From positions 1 to 13,300 of the forward strand of contig JBBRLG010000155.1 of assembly GCA_038231495.1 (NCBI GenBank): DNA of 13,300 nt, read 5' to 3'. This document shows, one piece after another, positions 7,737 through 13,300 of the stretch. The notes under the pieces were generated by a model, which saw nothing but the letters and a program-made list of their open reading frames with translations, was not told the origin of the DNA and did not search any database. The first letter of the stretch is position 1, and every line of letters starts with the position of its first letter. This DNA comes from JBBRLG01 sp038231495. Lineage in GTDB: Bacteria; Planctomycetota; Planctomycetia; Gemmatales; Gemmataceae. Made by a program: the position numbers and the translations under genes.

Positions 7737-8378
7737 ATGACCGTCTCCCTTGTCTCATTCCGCCACGACGTTGACGCCCTGCGCGACGTGGGCGCGCTTT
7801 TTCACCAGAACAACTGGTCGCTCGGCACCAGCAGCAATTACAGCATCGTCCTCAACCGCGAGCCGTTTCAACTGCTGCTCACCGCCAGCGGCAAGGACAA
7901 GCGCCGCCTCGGACCGGACGATTTCGTCCTCGTCGATCGCGCGGGCAACCTACTGGAAGCGACGGCCGAGAAGCCGTCCGCCGAGACGGGTCTGCACCTG
8001 GTCCTCGGGCAACGGCCGAACGTCGGCTCGGTGCTGCACACGCACTCGGTCTGGGGCACGCTGCTGTCGGACCGGTATGCCAACGCGGGCGGCTTCTGGA
8101 TCGAAGGTTACGAGATGCTCAAGGGCCTGTCCGGCGTCGGCACCCACGAGCACCGGCAATGGGTCGAAATTTTTCCCAACACGCAGGACATTGCCGCGCT
8201 CGCCCGGCATGTGCAAGAGCGCCTCGACGACCCGGCGAAGCCGCTCGAACACGGCTTCCTGATTCAGCGGCACGGCCTGTACACCTGGGGCCGCGACGTA
8301 AACGAGGCGCGGCGCCACGTCGAGATTTACGAATTCCTCTTTGAGGTGCTGGGCCGCCGGCTCAGCATCCACGGTTGA
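7737..8378 (+). CDS. mtnB: Methylthioribulose-1-phosphate dehydratase
   Basis: A 213-residue class II aldolase/adducin-fold enzyme of the methionine salvage pathway. It dehydrates 5-methylthioribulose 1-phosphate to 2,3-diketo-5-methylthiopentyl 1-phosphate. Visible features are NNWSLGTSSNYSI near the N-terminus (substrate phosphate region), LLTASGKDKRRL (47-58), and the zinc ligands in SVLHTHSVWGTLL (His101, His103) and QRHGLYTWG (His179), with Glu83 in SAETGLHL as likely catalytic acid. Length fits MtnB. The ATG at 7737 is the first good start; no strong Shine-Dalgarno is seen. The identification is supported by mtnD and mtnC directly downstream, which use the product in turn. It is the first gene of the probable mtnB-mtnD-mtnC operon. 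Confidence 0.93.
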   Translation: MTVSLVSFRHDVDALRDVGALFHQNNWSLGTSSNYSIVLNREPFQLLLTASGKDKRRLGPDDFVLVDRAGNLLEATAEKPSAETGLHLVLGQRPNVGSVLHTHSVWGTLLSDRYANAGGFWIEGYEMLKGLSGVGTHEHRQWVEIFPNTQDIAALARHVQERLDDPAKPLEHGFLIQRHGLYTWGRDVNEARRHVEIYEFLFEVLGRRLSIHG

Positions 8379-8398
8379 ACCGTTCAAAAAAACTATTT

Positions 8399-8404
8399 AA
8401 GGAG
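8399..8404 (+). promoter_or_regulatory. Shine-Dalgarno site of mtnD
   Basis: AAGGAG sits 5 bases before the ATG at 8410. It selects that start over the in-frame GTG at 8404, which would overlap the site itself. Confidence 0.75.
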
Positions 8405-8409
8405 TGCAA

Positions 8410-8991
8410 ATGGCTGTCATCATCATCGCCGACGAGAACCGGCAGATCGAGAACGTCGAAGAGATGCGCGCCTTCCTCGCGCCGCACGGCATCTACCACG
8501 AGCGCTGGCCGCTGGAAGAACGGGTCAACCCGGACGCCTCGCCGGATGAAGTCTTAAGCGCCTACGCTCCGGAACTCAAACCGATCATGGAGCGCGGCGG
8601 CTACGTCACCGCCGACGTGATTAACGTCAACCCGGACACGCCGAACCTCGAAGCCATGCTCGACAGGTTTCGCAGCGAACACACGCACAGCGAAGACGAG
8701 GTGCGCTTCATCCTGAAAGGGCGCGGCCTGTTCCACATTCACCCGAAGACGGGTCCGGTGTTCGCGATCCAGGTCGAGGCGGGCGACCTCATTAACGTGC
8801 CGAGGGGGACGCAACACTGGTTCGACCTGTGCCACGACAAGACGATTCGGGCGATCCGCCTGTTCCAGGACAAGAGCGGCTGGACGCCTCAGTACGTCGA
8901 GGGGTCGGTCCACGGCAAGTATGTGCCGGTGTGTTTCGGCCCGTCGCATCTGCCGGCCGGGGCGGCGGTCGAACCGCTCGTGAAACTATGA
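8410..8991 (+). CDS. mtnD: Acireductone dioxygenase
   Basis: A 193-residue cupin that cleaves the acireductone of methionine salvage. The iron form gives 2-keto-4-methylthiobutyrate plus formate; the nickel form is an off-pathway reaction yielding CO. The metal-binding cupin signature is complete: SEHTHSEDEVRFILKGRG (His91, His93, Glu97) and PRGTQHWFDL (His136). The N-terminal FLAPHGIYHERWPLEE is also typical of the family. It starts 31 bp after mtnB behind a good Shine-Dalgarno, and its stop overlaps the start of mtnC (ATGA), so mtnD and mtnC are translationally coupled. The metal bound in vivo cannot be read from sequence. Confidence 0.95.
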   Translation: MAVIIIADENRQIENVEEMRAFLAPHGIYHERWPLEERVNPDASPDEVLSAYAPELKPIMERGGYVTADVINVNPDTPNLEAMLDRFRSEHTHSEDEVRFILKGRGLFHIHPKTGPVFAIQVEAGDLINVPRGTQHWFDLCHDKTIRAIRLFQDKSGWTPQYVEGSVHGKYVPVCFGPSHLPAGAAVEPLVKL

Positions 8992-9701
8992 TCGCTTTCA
9001 CCGGCCGCGGCGTACTGCTCGACGTCGAGGGGACGACCTCGTCGGTGGCGTTCGTCTACGAAGTCCTGTTCCCCTTCGCGCGCGAACACCTGGAAAGTTA
9101 CCTGCGGCAACACTGGGACGACGCGCCGGTGTCAAAGGCACGCGCCCAGATCGCGCACGACGCCGGGTCGCCTTTTCCCACTGACCTCGAAACCGGGCTC
9201 GCGCCGCTCTGCAAGGAAGTGCTGCGGTTAATGGACGGCGACGTGAAGGCGACCGGCTTGAAGGAACTGCAAGGTTTGATCTGGCAGCAAGGTTATGATT
9301 CGGGCCGGCTCACGTCGCACGTTTACCCCGACGTGCCGGCGGCGCTGGAGCGCTGGGCACAACGGGGGCTGGACGTTCGCATCTACTCGTCGGGCAGCGT
9401 TGGGGCGCAAAAAGTGTTCTTCGCGCACACTGCCGTAGGCGACCTACTGCCGCGGTTGCGCGGCCACTACGACACAAACGTCGGACCGAAACGGGAAGCG
9501 GCGAGTTACCGCAAGATCGTCGCTGACATGGGGCTGTCACCGGCCGAGGTGCTATTCCTGAGCGACGTGGTGCAGGAGTTGGACGCCGCCGCCACGGCGG
9601 GGCTGCGGACCGGGCTGGTGGTCCGTTCGGGCAATCAGCCCGTGGCCGCGGGGCAGCCGCACGCCGTTGTTACCGATTTCGGGCAGATCGAGATTAAGTG
9701 A
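8988..9701 (+). CDS. mtnC: Enolase-phosphatase E1 (2,3-diketo-5-methylthiopentyl-1-phosphate)
   Basis: A 237-residue HAD-superfamily enzyme that both enolises and dephosphorylates the MtnB product to give the acireductone used by MtnD. HAD motif I is LLDVEGTTSSVAFVYE (10-25) with Asp12 and Glu14, the DxEGTT form special to MtnC. Motif II is IYSSGSVGAQKVFF (Ser134/Ser135, Lys142). Motif III is VLFLSDVVQELDAA (Asp193). The cap region (25-125) has the usual length. The start overlaps the mtnD stop by 4 bp; a longer upstream extension in the same frame lies inside mtnD and is not credible. Together mtnB, mtnD and mtnC cover three consecutive steps. The preceding kinase or phosphorylase, the isomerase mtnA and the final aminotransferase are not in the window. 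Confidence 0.94.
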   Translation: MIAFTGRGVLLDVEGTTSSVAFVYEVLFPFAREHLESYLRQHWDDAPVSKARAQIAHDAGSPFPTDLETGLAPLCKEVLRLMDGDVKATGLKELQGLIWQQGYDSGRLTSHVYPDVPAALERWAQRGLDVRIYSSGSVGAQKVFFAHTAVGDLLPRLRGHYDTNVGPKREAASYRKIVADMGLSPAEVLFLSDVVQELDAAATAGLRTGLVVRSGNQPVAAGQPHAVVTDFGQIEIK

Positions 9702-9709
9702 CCTCATTT

Positions 9710-9726
9710 GCCGCTTGCGGCTTTGC
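9710..9726. repeat. Single arm of the GCCGCTTGCGGC repeat
   Basis: This 17-bp stretch matches one arm of the repeats at 11472 and 11862 (core GCCGCTTGCGGC followed by TTTGC), but no complementary arm follows. It begins 9 bp after the mtnC stop, so it looks like a decayed or half copy in the usual gene-end position. The core alone can still form a 5-bp hairpin. Confidence 0.75.
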
Positions 9727-9738
9727 AGGGGGGAAAGG

Positions 9739-10194
9739 ATGGCCACCATGCAGCAATTTAACGGCGACCGGACGATACCACGCCCCCCTGAAGAAGTGTG
9801 GGCGAAACTGACCGACGCCCGCTTCCTGGTGAAGTGCATTCCCGACGTGGAATCGGTCGGCACGGCAGAACCGGACCACCTGACGATGGTGCTGCGGCCC
9901 AACCTCGCCTTCGCCCGCGGCACACTCGACGTGGACTTGCGCGTCGTCGATGCCGTCGCCCCGACCTCCGCGCGCGTCGTAATCCAGAGTAAGGGTATTG
10001 GCAGCAGTAGTACGGTAGAAGCGACGTTAACCTGTAGTGCGAGCGGGACCGGCACCCTGGTCCACTGGACGGCGGAGGTCAAGGAGTTGGGCGGTCTGCT
10101 AAAGATGGTTCCGCCCGGCCTTATCCGCGGTGCGGCCCAGAAGGTCATCACCGAGGTCTGGGCGTCGGTCGAGGCGAAACTTTTGGAGGCGTGA
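9739..10194 (+). CDS. SRPBCC-fold protein, CoxG-like
   Basis: A 151-residue SRPBCC (START/Bet v1-like) protein close to the CoxG family. The N-terminal pattern is typical: FNGDRTIPRPPEEVWAKLTD, then a Pro-containing LVKCIPDVES and a long beta-rich middle. The C-terminal helix PPGLIRGAAQKVITEVWASV (residues about 126-145) closes the hydrophobic cavity. Family members bind hydrophobic ligands; CoxG itself is tied to CO dehydrogenase membrane attachment, but no CO dehydrogenase gene is nearby, so that function should not be assumed. The start could be the ATG at 9739 or at 9748. The purine-rich GGGGGGAAAGG just upstream serves either. It lies 37 bp after mtnC, so read-through from the mtn operon is possible. 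The ligand is unknown. Confidence 0.8.
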   Translation: MATMQQFNGDRTIPRPPEEVWAKLTDARFLVKCIPDVESVGTAEPDHLTMVLRPNLAFARGTLDVDLRVVDAVAPTSARVVIQSKGIGSSSTVEATLTCSASGTGTLVHWTAEVKELGGLLKMVPPGLIRGAAQKVITEVWASVEAKLLEA

Positions 10195-10253
10195 GGGCTG
10201 CCTTTTTCTCTTGTCGGACGAACCTTGGGCCGTCCTTTGAGTACAGCGACGCC

Positions 10254-11468
10254 ATGAAGTACGCCATCATCATCCCCGACGGTTGCGCGGACGAACCGCA
10301 GGCATCGCTGGGCGGCAAGACGCCGCTCCAGGCCGCGCACAAGCCGCACATGGATCGCATCGCCCGTACTGGCCTGGTCGGGCGCTCCAACAACGTGCCG
10401 CAACCGCTGACGCCGGCCAGCGACGTGGCGACCTTGAGCCTGTTCGGTTACGACCCGCTCGTCGTTTACACCGGCCGCGCTCCGCTCGAAACCGCCGCGA
10501 TGGGCATTGACCTCGACCCGGACGACTGGGCCATTCGCTGCAATCTGCTGACCGTCGAAAACGAGGCGATGCGCGACTTTACCGCCGGCCACATCGGCAA
10601 CGACGAGGGGCGACAACTTATCGAGGCGCTACAAACGGCCCTCGGCGGCACGTTGCCCGGCGGCGGGGGCCGGCTGGAATTTCACGCGGGCGTCAGCTAC
10701 CGTAATATCCTCGTGTACCGCGCCGACCGGCCCGCGCCGTTCTCCAACGACACGAAAACACAGCCGCCGCACGACATTCCGGACCGGCCAATCGCCGACC
10801 ACTTGCCGAAAGGCCCCGGCAGCGACCTGTTAAGGAGTTTAATGGAGCGCAGCCGGGAGATTCTCCGCGCCCACCCGGTAAACCAGGCCCGGCGGGCGGC
10901 GGGCAAGCCGACGGCAACGCAAATCTGGCTCTGGGGCCAGGGCAAAGCACCGAGCCTACGCCCGTTCGCGGAGGTTTACGGCAAGCGCGGCGCGATCCTG
11001 AGTGCGGTCGATCTGGTGCGCGGCGTGGGCATTCTGCTCGGCTGGAAGCGGATCGACGTGCCCGGCGCGACGGGCTACCTCGACACGGACTACGCGGCCA
11101 AGGGGCGCTACGGCGTCGCGGCATTGGCGGATCACGACCTGGTTTGTGTCCACGTCGAAGCCCCGGACGAGGCGTCGCACGAGGGCCGCGCCGACGCCAA
11201 GGTTAAGGCCTTGGAAGAGATTGACCGCCACATAGTCGGCCCACTGCTGGAGGCATTGCCCAATTACGGCGACTGGCGCATCCTGGTGTCGCCCGACCAT
11301 CGCACACCGTTGCGGACGCGCGCCCATGCTTACGGCATGGTGCCGTTCACCCTGGCGGGGACCGGGATCGTCGCGAAAGGGCAGGGGAGCTACGACGAAG
11401 TTGTGGCCGAGCACAGTGACGTGGCGTTTGAGAAGGGGTATGAACTGATGTGGCGGTTTTTGGGGTGA
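10254..11468 (+). CDS. apgM: Cofactor-independent phosphoglycerate mutase, archaeal type
   Basis: A 404-residue alkaline-phosphatase-superfamily enzyme of the ApgM branch, which interconverts 2- and 3-phosphoglycerate without 2,3-bisphosphoglycerate. MKYAIIIPDGCADEP gives metal ligand Asp9. TPASDVATLSLFGYDP (53-68) contains the catalytic Ser56. YTGRAPLETAAMGI (72-85) is highly typical of the branch. The second metal site is formed by VHVEAPDEASHEG (Asp305, His309), SPDHRTP (Asp348, His349) and RAHAYGMVPF (His358). Length fits ApgM (about 400) rather than the longer bacterial GpmI (about 510). The ATG at 10254 starts directly at the fold; 21 upstream codons are open but begin inside the SRPBCC gene's end. 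It closes the plus-strand run and faces the convergent orphan ORF across a hairpin repeat. Some ApgM-like proteins act on homoserine; that is a lesser alternative. Confidence 0.92.
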   Translation: MKYAIIIPDGCADEPQASLGGKTPLQAAHKPHMDRIARTGLVGRSNNVPQPLTPASDVATLSLFGYDPLVVYTGRAPLETAAMGIDLDPDDWAIRCNLLTVENEAMRDFTAGHIGNDEGRQLIEALQTALGGTLPGGGGRLEFHAGVSYRNILVYRADRPAPFSNDTKTQPPHDIPDRPIADHLPKGPGSDLLRSLMERSREILRAHPVNQARRAAGKPTATQIWLWGQGKAPSLRPFAEVYGKRGAILSAVDLVRGVGILLGWKRIDVPGATGYLDTDYAAKGRYGVAALADHDLVCVHVEAPDEASHEGRADAKVKALEEIDRHIVGPLLEALPNYGDWRILVSPDHRTPLRTRAHAYGMVPFTLAGTGIVAKGQGSYDEVVAEHSDVAFEKGYELMWRFLG

Positions 11469-11471
11469 TCC

Positions 11472-11525
11472 GGATTGCCGCTTGCGGCTTTGCGGTGCGG
11501 ACCGCAAAGCCGCAAGCGGCAATCC
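11472..11525. repeat. GCCGCTTGCGGC-family inverted repeat, 25-bp arms
   Basis: Perfectly complementary arms at 11472-11496 and 11501-11525 around the loop GCGG. It starts 3 bp after the apgM stop and lies between convergent genes, a fitting place for a bidirectional terminator. The inner arm (TTTGCGGT) is shared with the copy at 11862 but not with those at 22 and 7617. Confidence 0.9.
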
Positions 11526-11572
11526 CTGGACATCCGGGTTGGGGCCCGATCTCTCGACAGTGGCACAACACG

Positions 11573-11848
11573 TTAGGCTTGGACGGTAATTGAATCTTGG
11601 CCCAGTTCGGACTGGTTATCGGCTTGATGCGGTTCGTTTCCGGTCGGAGTTACTTTGCTAATGACGATCCCCAAATAGGCGTCGGTTTCTTCCCGAAGGC
11701 GGCCGATTTGTTCGATGTACCCTTCGGCCAGGATTTCAAAGTTTCGCCTGTGCTTCGGCAGAACCTCGCAGCGCAGCGCGGCCAGGGCGTCCTCCACGAG
11801 TGAAAGCTGTTTGCGGACGACGACGAACTCTTCAATTGTGCGAATCAT
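11573..11848 (-). CDS. Small helical protein of unknown function
   Basis: A 91-residue protein that I do not recognise with certainty. Residues 1-60 look entirely helical, with heptad-like hydrophobic spacing (IEEFVVVRKQLSLVEDALAA, then FEILAEGYIEQIGRLREETD), so a coiled coil or helical hairpin is likely. The C-terminal 30 residues are polar and probably disordered. The N-terminal style (MIRT-x-EE or MI-x-E-x-x-Y followed by a 60-residue helical hairpin) recalls short proteins encoded with XRE-type regulators in toxin-antitoxin-like pairs. No such partner lies next to it: downstream is only a hairpin repeat and apgM facing it. It is not similar enough to DGR accessory protein Avd to call it that, although a TR-like segment lies 280 bp upstream. 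Confidence 0.55.
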   Translation of the reverse strand: MIRTIEEFVVVRKQLSLVEDALAALRCEVLPKHRRNFEILAEGYIEQIGRLREETDAYLGIVISKVTPTGNEPHQADNQSELGQDSITVQA

Positions 11849-11861
11849 TGGACCACCCTAT

Positions 11862-11907
11862 TGCCGCTTGCGGCTTTGCGGTCCAAACCGCAAAGCCGCA
11901 AGCGGCA
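11862..11907. repeat. GCCGCTTGCGGC-family inverted repeat, 21-bp arms
   Basis: Perfect arms at 11862-11882 and 11887-11907 around the loop CCAA. The arms are nearly identical to those at 11472 apart from the loop and the outer few bases. This copy lies 13 bp upstream of the small helical ORF's start rather than after a stop codon, unlike the other full copies. Confidence 0.9.
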
Positions 11908-12128
11908 GCCCCCGCCTATCCTACGAGCGCGCCTGCTAAATCGCCGGCATCAGGTCGTTTATTTCCTCGATCCGCAACATGCGGATGTCCCGCACCGAGG
12001 CTGCCTTTTATTCGTCTCTCGGAGTGGTCGCCTACGCTACTGGCTCCGAGAGGTCATGCAAATCCTTTGTCCGCACGCGCGGAACGGGAGAACGGTCGGT
12101 TCCGTTCGGTGCTGCTGCCGCAGTGCCG
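11908..12128. other. Gene-free stretch between hairpin repeat and TR-like segment
   Basis: I find no credible gene here. On the minus strand a short open stretch, about 12004 to a TAG at 11936-11938, reads ...VRDIRMLRIEEINDLMPAI; it has protein-like composition but an in-frame stop just upstream, so it could be the relic end of a lost gene. A 9-bp inverted repeat lies at 12016-12052. Confidence 0.4.
12016..12052. other. 9-bp inverted repeat 3' of the TR-like segment
   Basis: CTCTCGGAG (12016-12024) pairs exactly with CTCCGAGAG (12044-12052) across a 19-base loop. On the minus strand it lies about 75 bp beyond the end of the TR-like segment. DGRs often carry a hairpin or cruciform just past the variable repeat; whether this one is related is unknown. 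Confidence 0.45.
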
Positions 12129-12263
12129 CGGAGCTCGGGCCAGACGCAAGCCCAGGTTGTTGTTCGCGTTCGTCGGCGCGTTCCTGTTCCGGTACGCCGC
12201 GGCGCAGTTCTCGGCAGAGTTGTTCCAGCTGCCGCCCCGGTTCACTCGGTTCGAGCCGTTTGA
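12129..12263 (-). other. Candidate DGR template repeat (FGE/C-type-lectin motif, all Asn as AAC)
   Basis: Read on the minus strand from 12257 to 12129, 43 codons give GSNRVNRGGSWNNSAENC, then AAAYRNRNAPTNANNN, then LGLRLARAP. This is the C-terminal motif of formylglycine-generating-enzyme (SUMF1)-fold proteins, the scaffold diversified by many diversity-generating retroelements. Eleven of the 43 residues are Asn, every one AAC and none AAT, at the surface positions that vary in DGR targets. AAC is the codon whose adenine mutagenesis reaches the most amino acids without making a stop, and it is the signature of a TR. The sequence before it (about 12264-12401) does not read as the rest of an FGE domain, so it is not the tail of a normal gene. 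The 5' limit is uncertain by perhaps 10-30 bases. No reverse transcriptase, Avd or target gene is in the window. A decayed FGE gene end or variable repeat is the main alternative. Confidence 0.6.
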
Positions 12264-12373
12264 CCGTCCACCCGATCCGACGTTACCGCGTTCGGACGGA
12301 ACGCCACGGCCCGCGACCGAAGGTCTCCTTGTTCGGGCGGAGAGCGGGAGGGAGACCTTTGGTCGGACCCCGT

Positions 12374-12408
12374 GAAAGAAAGCGGCGTCGAGCCGCCGCA
12401 CTCCAAAG
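12374..12408. repeat. REP-type element, copy 1 (3' of RAYT)
   Basis: A GAAAGAAA tract, the hairpin GCGGCG-TCGAGC-CGCCGC and the tail ACTCCAAAG form the unit. It ends 2 bp from the stop codon of the RAYT transposase and is in opposite orientation to the copy upstream of that gene. Confidence 0.85.
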
Positions 12409-12410
12409 GA

Positions 12411-13076
12411 TTACAGCATCGGTTCGTACTCGTCATCAACCTTCACTTGGTCGATCTTGAAACTGTAAATCGTCTTCACTTGGGTGCGAGAAGCCGCACT
12501 TTCAAACCAGGTTGCTGAACACCAGCGGTATTCCGTCGCTCGACGAACCAAGCCGTGTTTGACAGGGTTTTGATGCACGTAACTGAGGCGCGCCAGATAG
12601 GATTTCTCGAACGTCAACCGCGTGTCCCAGAAGTTGAACCACACACCTCGGCCGGTTGCGCCGTCGAGACGATTGACTTCCACCGCCGTTTGGGTGTGGA
12701 GGTGGGAAAGGAATTTCGCCAGCTGATTTTTCTCAGGTCCGGAGTGTGCAATAAGGTGGTAATGGTTGGAGAAAACCGCCCAGGCTTCGAGTTGGATGCT
12801 GTAGCGCTTCGCAAGCCGGAGCAGTTCCGTCTCGAGGAAAGTTAATCGCTGCTCACCGCGGAAGAAGTGTTCTTTGTTGCTGGTAGACGCCGTGACGATG
12901 TACGTTCCCTGCTCGGATAGGCGGTGGAGGGGAGCATGAGGCCAGTCCTTGGCTTGCGGCGGGATTGTTGCTGTTGGGCCTTCGTCGAGTTGTTTAAGGA
13001 ACGACTCCACCTTGGCAAGTTGTGCATCGGGCAATCGGCAGATCTGCTCGATAACGCGAATGCGCCGTTCTGCCAT
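12411..13076 (-). CDS. REP-associated tyrosine transposase (RAYT, IS200-like Y1_Tnp)
   Basis: A 221-residue single-strand DNA transposase of the IS200/IS605-like Y1 family. The HUH metal motif is AVFSNHYHLIAHS (His105, His107). The likely nucleophilic tyrosine is Tyr166 in YLARLSYVHQNPVKHGLV (160-177), the standard RAYT motif, followed by EYRWCSATWF. TYIVTASTSNKEHFF (58-72) is the first strand region of the fold. RAYTs bind and cut REP hairpins, and REP copies indeed flank the gene. Residues 1-35 precede the catalytic fold and form a helical segment (IEQICRLPDAQLAKVESFLKQL) that resembles helices of small antitoxin-like proteins; its role is unknown. The frame is intact, so the gene may be active. 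The start at 13076 is 18 bp from the upstream REP. Confidence 0.9.
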   Translation of the reverse strand: MAERRIRVIEQICRLPDAQLAKVESFLKQLDEGPTATIPPQAKDWPHAPLHRLSEQGTYIVTASTSNKEHFFRGEQRLTFLETELLRLAKRYSIQLEAWAVFSNHYHLIAHSGPEKNQLAKFLSHLHTQTAVEVNRLDGATGRGVWFNFWDTRLTFEKSYLARLSYVHQNPVKHGLVRRATEYRWCSATWFESAASRTQVKTIYSFKIDQVKVDDEYEPML

Positions 13077-13094
13077 GATGCCCTCCGCTTGCCG

Positions 13095-13132
13095 CTTTGG
13101 AGTGCGGCGGCTCGACGCCGCTTTCTTTCTTT
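13095..13132. repeat. REP-type element, copy 2 (5' of RAYT)
   Basis: The inverse of copy 1: CTTTGGAGT, hairpin GCGGCG-GCTCGA-CGCCGC, then CTTTCTTTCTTT. It lies immediately upstream of the RAYT start codon. Confidence 0.85.
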
Positions 13133-13192
13133 GTGGGGCCGGAACGCGGGGGACGCGCTCCCCTTACTTTGTATTTAACACCGCTTTGACGC

Positions 13193-13235
13193 AAAAGAAA
13201 GAAAGAAAGCGGTGTCAAGCCACCGCACTCCAAAG
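13193..13235. repeat. REP-type element, copy 3 (variant stem)
   Basis: The same unit as copy 1, with a longer GAAA tract and a changed hairpin: GCGGTG-TCAAGC-CACCGC. Both stem changes preserve pairing. It forms an inverted pair with copy 4 across 12 bp. An ACACCGCTTT stretch at 13178-13187 is also complementary to 13206-13215 inside it. Confidence 0.8.
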
Positions 13236-13247
13236 TATCGGGTGGTA

Positions 13248-13290
13248 CTTTGGAGTGCGGCGGCTCGACGCCGCTTTCTTTCTTTCTTTT
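13248..13290. repeat. REP-type element, copy 4
   Basis: CTTTGGAGT, the standard GCGGCG/CGCCGC hairpin and a CTTT tract, in inverted orientation to copy 3. With copy 3 it makes a BIME-like pair. The repeat block may continue past the window edge. The gap 13133-13192 holds no gene that I can see. Confidence 0.85.
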
Positions 13291-13300
13291 GGGTGCCGTA

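Larger units (their letters stand above)
12374..13132. mobile_element. RAYT transposase gene bounded by inverted REP elements
   Basis: The transposase gene is enclosed by two REP copies in inverted orientation (12374-12408 and 13095-13132), each within about 20 bp of the gene's ends. This is the layout described for REP-associated tyrosine transposases. Whether the whole unit moves, or the protein only mobilises REP pairs, cannot be read from the sequence. No target-site duplication is evident. Confidence 0.65.

Noticed and set aside
6692..7774. 360-residue plus-strand frame inside the M20 peptidase region
   Set aside because: It is a shifted frame of the peptidase gene with Gly/Arg-rich composition and no family motif.
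9739..10194. The CoxG-like protein as evidence for CO dehydrogenase
   Set aside because: No cox/CODH subunit genes lie in the window, and CoxG-like SRPBCC proteins occur widely without CODH.
11573..11848. The small helical ORF as DGR accessory protein Avd
   Set aside because: It is helical and near the TR-like segment, but it is shorter than Avd and I see none of Avd's conserved positions. The resemblance to small partner proteins of regulators is closer.
12054..12401. A 115-residue FGE-like protein gene on the minus strand
   Set aside because: Its ATG lies inside a REP element and residues 1-45 show no FGE similarity. Only the AAC-rich segment is recognisable, so it fits a template repeat or fragment better than a gene.
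13095..13290. CRISPR array at the right end
   Set aside because: The repeats alternate in orientation, have variable spacing and hairpin stems with tetranucleotide tracts. That is a REP/BIME pattern, with no cas gene nearby.

Overview
The window looks like chromosomal DNA of a Gemmata-like planctomycete. The grounds are high G+C, long intergenic spaces with repeated GCCGCTTGCGGC hairpins, planctomycete-style small gene pairs, and REP-type repeats beside a RAYT transposase. The lineage is inferred from style; no marker gene is present.

Layout. Positions 61-4059 are read on the minus strand: a secreted TPR protein (61-1302), a frameshifted HEPN gene (1488-1866) just downstream of a Phd/YefM-like partner (1871-2491), and a rhamnulokinase (2584-4059). 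A divergent 151-bp gap leads into a plus-strand run from 4211 to 11468: a MEMO-family protein overlapping an alpha/beta hydrolase with a Cys-rich N-terminus, an M20 peptidase, a methionine-salvage cluster (mtnB, mtnD, mtnC), a CoxG-like SRPBCC protein and an archaeal-type cofactor-independent phosphoglycerate mutase. These are ordinary metabolic genes; only the MEMO/hydrolase pair and mtnB-mtnD-mtnC look like true operons.

The right end (11472-13300) is accessory. It holds two long hairpin repeats, a small helical orphan ORF (11573-11848, minus), and a RAYT-type Y1 transposase (12411-13076, minus) bounded by inverted REP elements. Between them, about 12129-12263 on the minus strand, is a segment that translates as the C-terminal formylglycine-generating-enzyme/C-type-lectin motif. 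It has 11 Asn in 43 codons, all AAC, and no recognisable protein domain around it. That is the signature of the template repeat (TR) of a diversity-generating retroelement (DGR). No reverse transcriptase or variable target gene is visible here, so this is either an orphan or remnant TR, or one served by an RT outside the window.

The GCCGCTTGCGGC hairpins sit mostly just after stop codons (TPR gene, M20 peptidase, mtnC, apgM), which suggests a role as transcription-end structures or a repeat family that tolerates those sites.
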